Shown here: piece after piece, positions 55,804 through 64,000 of the stretch
Position numbering within the stretch: the stretch's first letter is position 1
How the letters are laid out: each line of letters starts with the position of its first letter
Assembly (NCBI RefSeq): GCF_001579845.1
Contig: NZ_CP007440.1
Location: forward strand, 4,796,029 to 4,860,028
DNA from: Rhodoplanes sp. Z2-YC6860
GTDB taxonomy: Bacteria > Pseudomonadota > Alphaproteobacteria > Rhizobiales > Xanthobacteraceae
Reading direction: 5' to 3'
DNA: 64,000 bases
Notes under the pieces: model-generated
The model's database searches: none
Told to the model about the DNA's origin: nothing
What the model saw: only the letters and a program-made list of their open reading frames with translations
Made by a program: the position numbers and the translations under genes

Positions 55804-56044
55804 CCCCATGCCTCCCTGTTGCGGTCGGCTTATTGGTCGGCGCTTGTTCAAGCGACCGCCCCATTATGGCGCAACTTAGCAGACTTCCTCTTGCGCCGAC
55901 ATGCCGGGGCACCTCACCTGCCATGCGAAGCTTGCGCTTTGATTCAAAAAGTTCGCTCGCATTCTCAAGCTTGCTCCGAAGCGAACTTCCGAACCAAGCG
56001 ACACGAGCGTTTACATCATCTAATTTCACGGCCTATTGTTGGCT

Positions 56045-57526
56045 ATGCATTCCACAGCCTTCAAACTTCTCGAAGCCACCATCGCCGACATTCACGCCGC
56101 CTATCAGGCCGGTACACTGACCGCTCGGGCGCTGGTGCAAGCTTACCTCGACCGCATCGCGACCTATGATCGGCGGGGTCCCGCCATCAACGCGCTGATC
56201 TCGCTCAGCCCCACAGCGCTCGAAGAGGCCGACCGGCTCGATGCCGCGTTCAAGGCGTCCGGCTTCGTCGGACCGCTGCACGGCATTCCTGTCATCATGA
56301 AGGACCAGGGCGACGTCAAAGGCATGCCGACCACGCTCGGCTCGGTGCTCTACAAGGACTACATGCCGCGCGAAGACGCTTTTGCTGTGAAAAAGCTCCG
56401 CGAGGCTGGCGTCATTTTCCTTGGCAAGGCCACGCTCGGCGAACTTGGCGGCGGCGACACCCACGGCTCGCTGTTCGGCTCGACCCGCAATGTCTACGAC
56501 TTCGAGCGCACCGCGGGCGGCTCATCCGGCGGCTCGGGAGCCGCCGTGTCGGCGAATTTCTGCACCGTCGCAGTCGGGCAGGAAGGCTTTGCTTCGATCC
56601 GCAGGCCTTCGATCTGGAACGGCGTCGCCGGCATGCGGCCGACCATGGGCCTCGTCAGCCGCGGTGGCGTCTACGGCGGTTGGCCGACCGTCAACGGTTC
56701 GCTCGGCCCGATGGCGCGCAGCGTGACCGACTTGGCAAAGCTCCTCGATTGCATGGTGGGCTACGACCCCAACGATCCGGTCACTGGATATGGCATTGGC
56801 CACGAGGCTGACTATTCGAGCGCACTCGACAAGGGCGCACTGAAGGGGGCCCGTATCGGCATCTTGCGCGAGCCGATGGGCTATCACTCCGAGCCCGACA
56901 GCGATGATTTCAAGCAGGTGACCGAAGTCTTCGATCGCGCGGTCGCCGATCTTGCCAAGGCCGGTGCGACCGTCATCGATCCGATCGTCATTCCCGATCT
57001 CAAGGCCCTGCTCGCAACGCGCGCCCGCAGCGTCGCCGACGACGACACGATGCACGAACTGTACTTCAAGGGCGGCGATACGCCCTACGGTACGCGCAAG
57101 GCGGCACTTGCATCACCGCTGTTCGAGAAGGTGGTGAACAGCGGTCATCGCCGCTGGAAGAATGCCGACACGCCCGAGAAGCACCACGCGTATATGAAGG
57201 CGCGCGAGACGCTGATGATCAACATGCTCAAGGTCATGGCGGACCATCGCCTCGATGCGATCGTGCATAAGGCGGTGGAGCACACACCGACGCTGATCAA
57301 GGATGGTGTGAACCCACCGTTTGTCGACCAGAAGGGCGCGCCGCACATCAACACTTTCCTGATGTTCGTACCGTCCATCGTGGTGCCCGCCGGCTTTACC
57401 CATAGCGACCGGCCGGCCGGCATCACCTTCCTCGGCAGGCCCTATGACGACGCGCGAATGATCGCGCTCGCCTATGCTTATGAGCAGGCGACGCATCATC
57501 GGCGGCCACCGCCGGGGTTGCCCTGA
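56045..57526 (+). CDS. Amidase (amidase-signature family)
   Basis: This 493-aa amidase-signature enzyme has a Ser-cisSer-Lys site: Lys86 (GIPVIMKDQGDVKG), Ser160/161 in GGSSGGSGAA and the nucleophile Ser184 in GQEGFASIRRPS. The usual DTGGSIR around the nucleophile reads EGFASIR here, so several substrate-loop residues differ. These enzymes hydrolyse linear amides to acid and ammonia. No signal peptide. The ATG at 56045 is chosen over a TTG at 56036. The downstream Bug and ThDP genes are close enough to form an operon. Confidence 0.91.
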   Translation: MHSTAFKLLEATIADIHAAYQAGTLTARALVQAYLDRIATYDRRGPAINALISLSPTALEEADRLDAAFKASGFVGPLHGIPVIMKDQGDVKGMPTTLGSVLYKDYMPREDAFAVKKLREAGVIFLGKATLGELGGGDTHGSLFGSTRNVYDFERTAGGSSGGSGAAVSANFCTVAVGQEGFASIRRPSIWNGVAGMRPTMGLVSRGGVYGGWPTVNGSLGPMARSVTDLAKLLDCMVGYDPNDPVTGYGIGHEADYSSALDKGALKGARIGILREPMGYHSEPDSDDFKQVTEVFDRAVADLAKAGATVIDPIVIPDLKALLATRARSVADDDTMHELYFKGGDTPYGTRKAALASPLFEKVVNSGHRRWKNADTPEKHHAYMKARETLMINMLKVMADHRLDAIVHKAVEHTPTLIKDGVNPPFVDQKGAPHINTFLMFVPSIVVPAGFTHSDRPAGITFLGRPYDDARMIALAYAYEQATHHRRPPPGLP

Positions 57527-57540
57527 TCGAAATCCCGAAA

Positions 57541-58518
57541 ATGACGACTCGTGCCTTGCGAATGGCAGCAGCGCTAACGGCGCTCATGTTCATGGCGCTC
57601 GCAACCGCAAGCCGCGCGGACGAATATCCGAACCGTACCGTGCGCGTCATCGTGCCCTATTCGGCGGGCGGCACGCCCGACATCCTGCTTCGGGTCGTGG
57701 CGCAAGCGCTGTCCGAGAAATGGGGCCAGGCGGTCGTGCTCGAAAATCGGCCCGGCGGCAACACCATCATCGGCACCACGGCCGTGACGCGAAGCGCACC
57801 CGACGGCTACACGCTGCTGCTGGCGTCGGACGGCACCTACCTTCTTAATCCGCTGTTCTATCCGTCGTTGCCCTATTCGCTGAAAGAACTGGCGCCGGTC
57901 ATGCTGCTGGCGACAGCGCCGCACATGTTTGCGTTGACCAAGTCCGCGCCGGCCAGCAACGTCAAGGAGTTTGTGGACTGGGCGAAGTCCAAACCCGGCA
58001 CCATCATGTACGGCTCGACCGGGCCGGGCAGCCACCAGCGCCTCGCGATGGAAAACTTCGCGCGGCTGACCGGGATCGCGCTCGTGCATGTGCCCTACAA
58101 GGGTGCCCCGGAGGCGACGACTGCGGTGCTCACCGGCGAGGTCACGGCATCGTTCAACAGCGTCGCGACGATCCTGCCCTATGTGACTTCCGGCAACATG
58201 CGGACACTTGGCGTCGCGTCGCTGACGCGTTCGCCGCTCGCGCCGGAGATTCCGACCATTGCGGAGCAAGGCGTATCCGGCTTCACCTCGCAAGGCTCGT
58301 TCGGCCTGTTCGGACCCGCGAACCTGCAAGCCTCGATCCGCGACAAGATCGTGCGCGACATCACGGAAGTCCTGGAACGGCCGGCCGTCCGGAAGGTGCT
58401 GGAGCAGCGCGGCTTCGTGATCTTCGGCGGCGGGCCGAAAGAGTTCGAAGACTTCATCGCGAGCCAGTCCGCGCGCTGGGCCCGCGTCATCAAAGAAGCC
58501 AATATCAAGGGCGAGTGA
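57541..58518 (+). CDS. Tripartite tricarboxylate transporter receptor, Bug family
   Basis: This third Bug-type binding protein, 325 aa, has a signal peptide ending ATASRADEYPNRTVR and the core VIVPYSAGGTPDILLRVVAQ. It should capture a small carboxylate in the periplasm. It begins 14 bp behind the amidase, and its stop codon is directly adjacent to the ThDP enzyme's ATG. It differs clearly from the other two Bug proteins here, so it is not a recent copy. Confidence 0.93.
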   Translation: MTTRALRMAAALTALMFMALATASRADEYPNRTVRVIVPYSAGGTPDILLRVVAQALSEKWGQAVVLENRPGGNTIIGTTAVTRSAPDGYTLLLASDGTYLLNPLFYPSLPYSLKELAPVMLLATAPHMFALTKSAPASNVKEFVDWAKSKPGTIMYGSTGPGSHQRLAMENFARLTGIALVHVPYKGAPEATTAVLTGEVTASFNSVATILPYVTSGNMRTLGVASLTRSPLAPEIPTIAEQGVSGFTSQGSFGLFGPANLQASIRDKIVRDITEVLERPAVRKVLEQRGFVIFGGGPKEFEDFIASQSARWARVIKEANIKGE

Positions 58519-60324
58519 ATGACTGACGATCCATCCAGCCGCTATGCCGGCGAAACGCCCATCAACCTTCCGGAAAACCGTCGCGACGCGGAATACTATT
58601 CGGACGCCTTTGTCGAATTCCTCGGCCGCCTCGACGTCGACTACGTCTTCCTGCTGCCAGGATCGAGCTTTCGCGGGCTGCACGACTCGCTCGTCAACTT
58701 CGGCCGCAATCACAAACCCAAGCTGATCATGGGCATCCACGAGCAGGCCGTGATCGCGATGGCGCACGGCTATGCCAAGGCGACCGGCAAGCTCGGCGTC
58801 TGCATGATCCACAATCTCGTCGGCCTGATGAATGGCTCGATGGCGGTCTACAACGCCTTCGCCGACCAGGTGCCGCTGATGGTAATCGGCGGCAGCGGCC
58901 CGCTCGATCCCGCCGAACGGCGCTGGGTCGACTGGCTGCATTGCGCCAATCCGCAAAGCGAGATCGTGAAGTCCTATGTGAAGTGGTCGGACGACCCGGT
59001 CACCGGACAGGCGACGCTCGACGCGCTGGCGCGTGGCGCGAAGATCGCGATGACGCAGCCGGCCGGACCGGTCTACGTCACCGCCGACTGTGGCGTGCAG
59101 GAACAGAAGATCGCGGGCTCCCTTCACATGCCCGACCAACGACGCTGGCAGGCCGGACCGCCGGTCGCGGCCAATCCGCAGGCGCTGGCGAAGGCCGCCG
59201 AGCTGCTGCTAAACGCCAAACTGCCGCTCATCGTCGGCGGGCGGCTCGGACTGAACCCGGCCAGCACCGCAGTCCTGACAGAACTCGTCGAACTCACCGG
59301 CGCGGCCTATCAGGACGATCTCGCGATGATCGCGTTCCCAACGGGCCATCCGCAGAACCTCAGCGGCGAACGGAAGCTGGTGCACGAAGCTGACGTTGTT
59401 CTCGCCATCGACTGTCGCGACCTCGCAAGCCTCCTAAACGGCTACACCAACGATCGGACCGAAGTGGCGCAAGGCCGCGACAAAGCCGGCCGCACGGTGA
59501 TCGACCTGTCGCTGAACGGCATGGCGCCGACCTCGTGGTCCTATCTTTCCAGCTCGCAAGCGCCGATCGACGTTCAGCTCAGCGCCGATCCGCTGTTCGG
59601 GACCCAGCAGCTGACCGATGCGGTCCGGCAGAAGCTGCAATCCAATGATGCCTTGCAAGCCAGCGTCAAATCGCGGAAAGCCATCATTGCCGAACGCCAC
59701 AACGCTTTGCGCACCCGGCAGCGTGAGACCGCGAAGAAGGACTGGAACAGCAGGCCGATCACACCGGCTCGGCTGGTTTCCGAGATCCACGACGCCGTCA
59801 AACACAAGAAGTGGCAGCTTGCCGTCCGCAACCAGGCGAGCTTTCCGGAAGGCGTCTGGCAGTTCGCGGGTGCCGGCGACTACCTCGGCCACAATGGCGG
59901 CGGCGGTGTCGGTTACGGCCCGGGCGCAGCCGTCGGCGCTGCCATCGCGGCGCGCGATGCCGGCCGGTTCTGCGTCGCGATCTTCGGCGACGGCGATTAC
60001 GCGATGTATGCCAGCGCCATCTGGACCGCGGTCCACTACCGCGCGCCGATGCTGTGCGTGATCAACAACAACAACACCTGGGGCAATGACGAACGCCACC
60101 AGATCGAGGTGGCCAAGGACCGCAACCGCCCGCGCGAGAACGCCTGGATCGGGCAGCGCATGGTCGATCCGGCGATCGACCATGCCACCAACGCGCGAAG
60201 CTACGGCGCCTGGGCCGCAGGTCCGGTGACCGAGCCGGACGAGCTGTCAAAGGTGCTCCTAGAAGCGGTCAAACAGGTCGAGAGCGGTCGGGTCGCAGTG
60301 CTAGACGTCCACACCAGGCTTTGA
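58519..60324 (+). CDS. Thiamine diphosphate-dependent enzyme
   Basis: This 601-aa enzyme of the acetolactate synthase/benzoylformate decarboxylase fold has the catalytic Glu75 (GIHEQAVIAMAHGYAKATG), a central domain (AKLPLIVGG-like KLPLIVGGRLGLNPASTAV) and the ThDP motif GDGDYAMYASAIWTAVHY ending INNNNTWGND. The family decarboxylates or condenses 2-oxo acids. The central FAD-binding region expected of acetolactate synthase is not obvious, so a decarboxylase or carboligase is more likely. The substrate is unknown. Its ATG directly follows the Bug stop codon, implying co-expression. Confidence 0.92.
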   Translation: MTDDPSSRYAGETPINLPENRRDAEYYSDAFVEFLGRLDVDYVFLLPGSSFRGLHDSLVNFGRNHKPKLIMGIHEQAVIAMAHGYAKATGKLGVCMIHNLVGLMNGSMAVYNAFADQVPLMVIGGSGPLDPAERRWVDWLHCANPQSEIVKSYVKWSDDPVTGQATLDALARGAKIAMTQPAGPVYVTADCGVQEQKIAGSLHMPDQRRWQAGPPVAANPQALAKAAELLLNAKLPLIVGGRLGLNPASTAVLTELVELTGAAYQDDLAMIAFPTGHPQNLSGERKLVHEADVVLAIDCRDLASLLNGYTNDRTEVAQGRDKAGRTVIDLSLNGMAPTSWSYLSSSQAPIDVQLSADPLFGTQQLTDAVRQKLQSNDALQASVKSRKAIIAERHNALRTRQRETAKKDWNSRPITPARLVSEIHDAVKHKKWQLAVRNQASFPEGVWQFAGAGDYLGHNGGGGVGYGPGAAVGAAIAARDAGRFCVAIFGDGDYAMYASAIWTAVHYRAPMLCVINNNNTWGNDERHQIEVAKDRNRPRENAWIGQRMVDPAIDHATNARSYGAWAAGPVTEPDELSKVLLEAVKQVESGRVAVLDVHTRL

Positions 60325-60401
60325 TTGACATTCGCCCCCGTAACAGCACGCTGGACTGTCGGCTGACCGCTGCGGTCGCCGCGCAATTCGGAAGCGTATC
60401 C

Positions 60402-60821
60402 ATGAGTCTTGTGCGCATATCCGTCGTTGCAATCGTGGCCGTCCTGACCACGATGACGCACGCCCAGGCGAAATCCGATTGCGCGCTGATGCAGCAGCTC
60501 GCTCAGGAACACTCAAACGACATGGCGCGCCGAGACAGCATGGACCATTCGGGTTTCTCCGAACGGGCGGCGAAGGGAGCGCGCGCTGAGAACGTCGCCG
60601 CAGGGAACAGCACCAAGGAAGCAACGATGGCTCAATGGCGGGCCTCGCCCGGGCACGCGGCGAATATGCGCCTGCCGGGATGCAAGGCCGTCGCGCACGC
60701 CGTGTCGCGGTCGGGGCAGCATTACTGGACGATGGAAATCGGACGCTCCCCGGCGGAGCTCGCCGGCAGAAGCCGGTCGCGCGGAATGCGGGTGATGTCG
60801 TTCCCTATTCCGACGTGGTGA
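60402..60821 (+). CDS. CAP-domain secreted protein
   Basis: This 139-aa protein has a signal peptide (MSLVRISVVAIVAVLTTMTH, cleaved near AQAKS) and a CAP/SCP fold: EHSNDMARRDSMDHSGFSER, then ENVAAG and HYWTMEIGRSP. CAP proteins occur in all domains of life, often secreted, with unclear activity. The first His and the last acidic residue of the proposed CAP site appear present. The ATG has a GGAAG site. It lies 78 bp past the ThDP gene, so it may or may not be in that transcript. Confidence 0.85.
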   Translation: MSLVRISVVAIVAVLTTMTHAQAKSDCALMQQLAQEHSNDMARRDSMDHSGFSERAAKGARAENVAAGNSTKEATMAQWRASPGHAANMRLPGCKAVAHAVSRSGQHYWTMEIGRSPAELAGRSRSRGMRVMSFPIPTW

Positions 60822-60913
60822 TGCCGCTTTGAGCCGCCTTTTGTGATGCGGTTCACACACGGATCGCGAAAGCGCCATCAGGATACCGGCCCGAATTCCC
60901 CGCCGGATCTCTC

Positions 60914-61153
60914 ATGGAACAACAAAAACACGCGCTGATTTGTGACATCTGCCACAAAGGACAGGTCAGCATGAAGATGGAAGACATCGCCTTCTGGCAG
61001 TTCAGTCACAAAGGCTATGTGCCGTGCCGCGTCACCGTGATGGCCGGTACCTGCGAGGTCTGCGGCGCGAAATCCGTCCTGCCGGGCAGCGACAAGATTT
61101 TCGACCGGGCCTTTCGGCGAGGATTCGCGGAGCTCGAGAAGGGCGGCCGTTAA
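60914..61153 (+). CDS. Small protein with two zinc-binding CxxC pairs
   Basis: This 79-aa protein has CDIC (residues 10-13) and CEVC (47-50), a four-Cys zinc ribbon like that of YgiT/MqsA antitoxin N-terminal domains. The C-terminal part (FDRAFRRGFAELEKGGR) is basic. It lacks the DNA-binding domain of MqsA, and no toxin gene is adjacent, so an antitoxin role is not supported. It follows the CAP gene by 92 bp. Confidence 0.7.
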   Translation: MEQQKHALICDICHKGQVSMKMEDIAFWQFSHKGYVPCRVTVMAGTCEVCGAKSVLPGSDKIFDRAFRRGFAELEKGGR

Positions 61154-61269
61154 GGCACGACGCGCGGTCTACTTCCCGACCCTGCTCCAGGTCTTGGAGC
61201 TGCGGAACGGCATGCGCACTCTCACGCATATGACGCAGTGCGAACGTCTGCCGAACAAAAGCACAGACA

Positions 61270-61285
61270 GATGGCGTCCAGACCA
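61270..61285 (+). repeat. Direct repeat, left copy
   Basis: GATGGCGTCCAGACCA recurs identically at 61836-61851, 551 bp later, bounding a gene-poor, AT-richer stretch just before the glycosyltransferase gene. A chance 16-mer is unlikely at this distance but not excluded; no transposase or terminal inverted repeats accompany it. Confidence 0.5.
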
Positions 61286-61502
61286 TTGACTGTTCGATGT
61301 CAGGTCAAGGGCTTAGCGTACTGTCCGCATAGACAACCCGTGACGGGACAGCGGCAGTAGAAACTCGTTCGCCGGCGACCAAGGGTTCAAACATCCAAAC
61401 CACACTGCCGTGCGAACCGCAAAAAAATTGCACTCCAAGATTGACTCTCCGACCGGACGCAAAGAGACTTTGGCTGGGGACAAAAGAAATGGGGATGCAT
61501 GA

Positions 61503-61700
61503 AATGCATACTCTGTTCTGACTCTGCTGGAAGATCGGCTCACGTGTATTGAAAAAATCGATCAAACGATCGCTCACATCAGAAGCGATTCAGAACACGA
61601 TTTGTGCCTTTACAACACCGGAAGCCATAGCGTCGCGCTAATACTCTGCGACGAGGGTAACGACGGTAGCGGGCGTTTTAGCTTGACCGACAAGAAGTGA
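61503..61700 (+). other. Open frame without start codon; possible gene remnant
   Basis: After a TGA at 61500-61502 the frame stays open for 65 codons and reads like protein: TLLEDRLTCIEKIDQTIAHI, ending FSLTDKK. No ATG, GTG or TTG occurs before its middle. A one-base shift upstream would join it to the ATGs near 61492-61504. It may be a remnant, a frameshifted gene or chance. Confidence 0.3.
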
Positions 61701-61835
61701 TTTAAGCCACGAAGGCCGCCTCAATCGGCGGACCTCTTTCAGTCGCGCGACAACGCAGCAACCAAAACGCTCCCGGCCGACGATTGGGCATTTCAAGACG
61801 CGCGCACAGTAAGGGCGCGTGCCTTTTGTTGAAGC

Positions 61836-61851
61836 GATGGCGTCCAGACCA
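61836..61851 (+). repeat. Direct repeat, right copy
   Basis: Second copy of GATGGCGTCCAGACCA, ending 14 nt before the glycosyltransferase start codon. Confidence 0.5.
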
Positions 61852-61865
61852 GAACGGGGACAATC

Positions 61866-62837
61866 TTGGCAATTGCAAAATCATGTAATTGGAGTTTCGT
61901 CACAGCGGCAAACGACCAATATTTTTTTATGAGCGCAATTTTGGTCCAGAGCCTGAACTGGCACTTTCCCGGTCACCCATGTTTCGTGATGGATATTGGG
62001 CTTACAGATGCCCAACAAAAATTCTTCTCGCAAAAGGGTATTTTGCTGCCGAGGCCGGCAAAACTGAAAGACGTATTGCATCCCTACAAGCTGAAGAGCT
62101 CGATTGAACTATTCTTGAATGATCGCGTCACTGAAAACTTCGTCTGGCTCGATGCAGATATATTTGCGCTGCGTGACGGAAGGAACGATCTGACGGAACT
62201 GTGGTCGGCTTTGAGGTCCACGGACCGCCGATTCGGTGTCGCGCCGGATCAGGGGCCTAGTTTTTCACTCGACGATTTCACTTCGAAATTCAGAACTCCG
62301 AAACTGAAAGGCGCTTTGGCACGCAACCCGGATTGTGGACAACGTCGGTATTTGAATGCTGGCGTGATGATGTTTGCGGACCGCGACGTGCTGCGCGAAT
62401 GGCGACAAGGATCGGAAGAACTGGAAGGCGATGTTTGCTGGGAACAGAATGCCCTAAACCTGATGGCCTACGAGGAACGCGGCGCTCTGATACTCGACGC
62501 TCATGTTTGGAACGTGCACGCGAGCTTGTTGTCCAAAGTCGAGCGCTCAGGCCCAATCATTCTCTGCGATAACGAACGGCCTGTCTTTGTGCATGGAGCT
62601 TCGATCATGTACTCCGATATCACTGACGAAATCGCTTTGCTTTCCAAAGATGACTATCGTTGTGAGACATTCTTTCGGCGTTTCAAGAACCCGGTTCTCC
62701 GCGAAGAGCAGAGAAAACTAGTCAACATGTTCTTGGATCACAATTTCGAGGATTTAAGACATCTGGGCCTGCTTAGAAAAGCTCTCGGGGGGATTAGCCA
62801 GCCCACTCTCAAATCACCACCTAGCCCATCCGCGTAA
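61866..62837 (+). CDS. Putative glycosyltransferase (GT-A fold)
   Basis: This 323-aa protein begins SFVTAANDQYFFMSAILVQS and carries a DxD-type sugar-nucleotide site WLDADIF (residues 94-100, Asp96/Asp98), with a later LNAGVMMFADRDVLREW segment. This pattern fits nucleotide-sugar transferases such as family 8-like enzymes. It starts at a TTG with a GGGGA site; no better ATG is near the beginning of the fold. Base composition is lower in GC than neighbouring genes, and it stands alone next to a repeat-bounded region, suggesting transfer. Confidence 0.75.
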   Translation: MAIAKSCNWSFVTAANDQYFFMSAILVQSLNWHFPGHPCFVMDIGLTDAQQKFFSQKGILLPRPAKLKDVLHPYKLKSSIELFLNDRVTENFVWLDADIFALRDGRNDLTELWSALRSTDRRFGVAPDQGPSFSLDDFTSKFRTPKLKGALARNPDCGQRRYLNAGVMMFADRDVLREWRQGSEELEGDVCWEQNALNLMAYEERGALILDAHVWNVHASLLSKVERSGPIILCDNERPVFVHGASIMYSDITDEIALLSKDDYRCETFFRRFKNPVLREEQRKLVNMFLDHNFEDLRHLGLLRKALGGISQPTLKSPPSPSA

Positions 62838-63030
62838 ACAAGCTGCCGCATCCCGTGTTGCGTCGGCCCTCTCGGCGACAGTTTCCAGGTTGAAAGCCAA
62901 AATATCTCTCACCTGATCCGGTTGTCAGCGAGCATCTCGCGCGTCGAACCGTCAGTGCGCGGGCGAGCCTGAATTGGCGGGCTGTTCTTCGACTACGGCT
63001 TGATGTGACAAAGACTGCGGCCTGGCTAGA

Positions 63031-63449
63031 TCAGTGGTTGGAAGCCGCCGCAGTCTGATAGGCCGAGCTTTCGGCAGTCGGCGCCGGCGCGCGCTGAAAT
63101 TGGATGTTGCACTTCTTCTGGATGCTCGCCTGCTCGATCGCAGTCATCTGGCCCTTCATCTGAGCTAGCTGAGCTGCCACTTGACCGTCGCCGCCGACGA
63201 GGAAAGCCGCGGGCCAGAAAACAACGATGGCAACGCCGGTGGCGATTTGATCGTTCGTTTCTGATCCTGCGCGCCTGAGAGCTCCGCGGCCTTAGTCGAG
63301 ACGGCCTGCGCCTCCATGCCGAGCTGCTGACAGCTGTATGACTGATACGTCATCGGCGAGACGTACGCGGCCGTGATCTCGGACGACTTCGACGCGCAAC
63401 TGGCAAGCAAGCACGCGCCTGCAAGCGCGATCCAGACTCGAACGCTCAT
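63031..63449 (-). pseudogene. Frameshifted gene for a small lipoprotein
   Basis: The frame from 63449 starts with a lipoprotein signal (ALAGACLLASC, Cys18) and runs through QLGMEAQAVSTKAAELSGAQ, then goes off the expected sequence. In another frame the homologous continuation resumes at about 63250 (IATGVAIVVFWPAAFLVGGD) and ends SNH at 63031. One missing base near 63251 explains the break; the repaired product would be about 139 aa, as I recall for this Bradyrhizobium-type family. It may be a true mutation or a sequencing error. Confidence 0.8.
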
Positions 63450-63669
63450 TGATAGCCTCCCCAGGTACCACCATCATCGGATAACCAAGGGTTGCAGACA
63501 AGCTTCTGGCGAACGGATAGTTAATCCACGCATCGGACGCGGAACAGAAAGTCCGTGGTAGCCGCCCGCGGCAGACATTTCGCATGATCGCGGAGCAGCG
63601 GCCTCGTTAGCAGCGCATAAAAGTGCGCCGTGCCCGACATCAAATTATTTCAATGAATCAGATAATTAC

Positions 63670-63745
63670 TGGCAGGAGTGGTAGGACTCGAACCTACAAC
63701 CCCCGGTTTTGGAGACCGGTGCTCTAGCCATTGAGCTACACTCCT
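63670..63745 (-). tRNA. tRNA-Trp (anticodon CCA)
   Basis: The 76-nt sequence folds as a cloverleaf: acceptor AGGAGTG/CACTCCT, D-arm TAGCTCAATGGCTAGAGCA, anticodon stem CCGGT/ACCGG with loop CTCCAAA (anticodon CCA), T-arm with GGTTCGAGTCC, discriminator G and an encoded CCA end. In many bacteria this gene lies directly upstream of secE; here it is 13.5 kb upstream on the same strand. Confidence 0.97.
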
Positions 63746-63811
63746 GCGGGTCAGGCGGGCGGACCATAATGGGCCGACAGCCGTCTGTCATCCCCCGATG
63801 AAAAATCGTCC

Positions 63812-64000
63812 TCAGGCTGGCTCGACGACCACCGCCGAGCCATAAGCCAGCACCTCGGTGATGCCGTCGGTGATCTCATTGGCATCATACCGCATGGCGA
63901 CGATGGCGTTGGCGCCGGCGGAGGCTGCGTGCTCGACCATCAGGTTGAAGGCTTCCTCGCGGGCCTTCTCGGCAAGGCTCGTGTAGATCGAAATGTTGCC
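63812..64000 (-). CDS. YbjQ/UPF0145 family protein (partial)
   Basis: Only the last 62 codons are inside the window. They read [20 protein letters not shown], then [16 protein letters not shown] and [13 protein letters not shown], which match the end of the YbjQ/UPF0145 family, proposed heavy-metal-binding or pentameric proteins of unclear role. The N-terminal part lies beyond the window edge. Confidence 0.85.
   Translation of the reverse strand, partial: GNISIYTSLAEKAREEAFNLMVEHAASAGANAIVAMRYDANEITDGITEVLAYGSAVVVEPA

Larger units (their letters stand above)
61154..61865. other. Gene-poor, lower-GC stretch
   Basis: This 712-nt region has no convincing gene. It is bounded internally by two copies of a 16-bp direct repeat and contains an open frame without a normal start (61503-61700). 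Base composition is clearly more AT-rich than in the surrounding metabolic genes, which suggests acquired or decaying DNA. Confidence 0.6.

Noticed and set aside
60914-61153. MqsA-type antitoxin
   Set aside because: The zinc ribbon is present but the DNA-binding domain and a toxin partner are absent.
61305-61577. Two overlapping minus-strand open frames (90 and 76 aa) in the gene-poor stretch
   Set aside because: They lack ribosome sites and any recognisable motif, and they overlap a more protein-like frame on the other strand.
50200-63745. Integrative element at tRNA-Trp
   Set aside because: I found no integrase, no copy of the tRNA 3' end and no direct-repeat pair at the edges, so only the gene-order split is reported.

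Overview
The window looks like chromosome of a high-GC alphaproteobacterium, most likely Hyphomicrobiales near Bradyrhizobium/Pseudolabrys/Rhodoplanes. This is inferred from the ribosomal-protein and RNA polymerase sequences, three Bug-type tricarboxylate receptors that lack transporter genes, and typical dispersed palindromic repeats. Nothing here identifies the genus.

Layout. (1) 1-10168, nearly all on the minus strand: an Lrp/AsnC regulator; an ArsR repressor with three tandem SRPBCC proteins; an MFS carrier with a 23S rRNA pseudouridine synthase; a DegP-like protease with RarA; a diheme cytochrome c; and an ankyrin protein directly behind rplQ. (2) 10193-29384, minus strand: the fused str-S10-spc-alpha superoperon rpsL-rpsG-fusA-tuf-rpsJ-(S10 genes)-(spc genes)-secY-adk-rpsM-rpsK-rpoA-rplQ. 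A good promoter (29749-29777) precedes it, and terminator-like hairpins follow rpoA and rplQ. (3) 30165-39975, minus strand: rplJ-rplL-rpoB-rpoC, ending in a clear terminator. (4) 40529-48090: a metabolic block holding a MetE-like methyltransferase, an alpha/beta hydrolase with a monooxygenase-fold protein, two Bug receptors and an orphan molybdenum hydroxylase large subunit. It separates rplJ from rplA. (5) 48147-50167, minus strand: secE-nusG-rplK-rplA with its own terminator. (6) 50552-64000: accessory genes, including cspA, a MarR regulator with a lipoprotein hydrolase, a c-type cytochrome with a propeller/lyase-like heme protein, an amidase-Bug-ThDP enzyme operon, a CAP-domain protein, a zinc-ribbon protein, a lower-GC glycosyltransferase region, a frameshifted lipoprotein gene, tRNA-Trp and the end of a YbjQ-family gene.

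How it fits together. In many bacteria tRNA-Trp, secE, nusG, rplKAJL and rpoBC are contiguous. Here the order and strand are kept, but two blocks of accessory genes (8.2 kb and 13.5 kb) sit inside the series. The accessory genes suggest scavenging and breakdown of small organic acids, amides or aromatic compounds, although their substrates cannot be read from sequence. The best candidates for something undescribed are the amidase/Bug/ThDP operon, the cytochrome plus heme-propeller pair, and regulatory features: an operator that fills a promoter spacer, a terminator hairpin inside a signal-peptide coding region, and paired MarR palindromes. I saw no CRISPR array, transposase, integrase or recognisable defence system.
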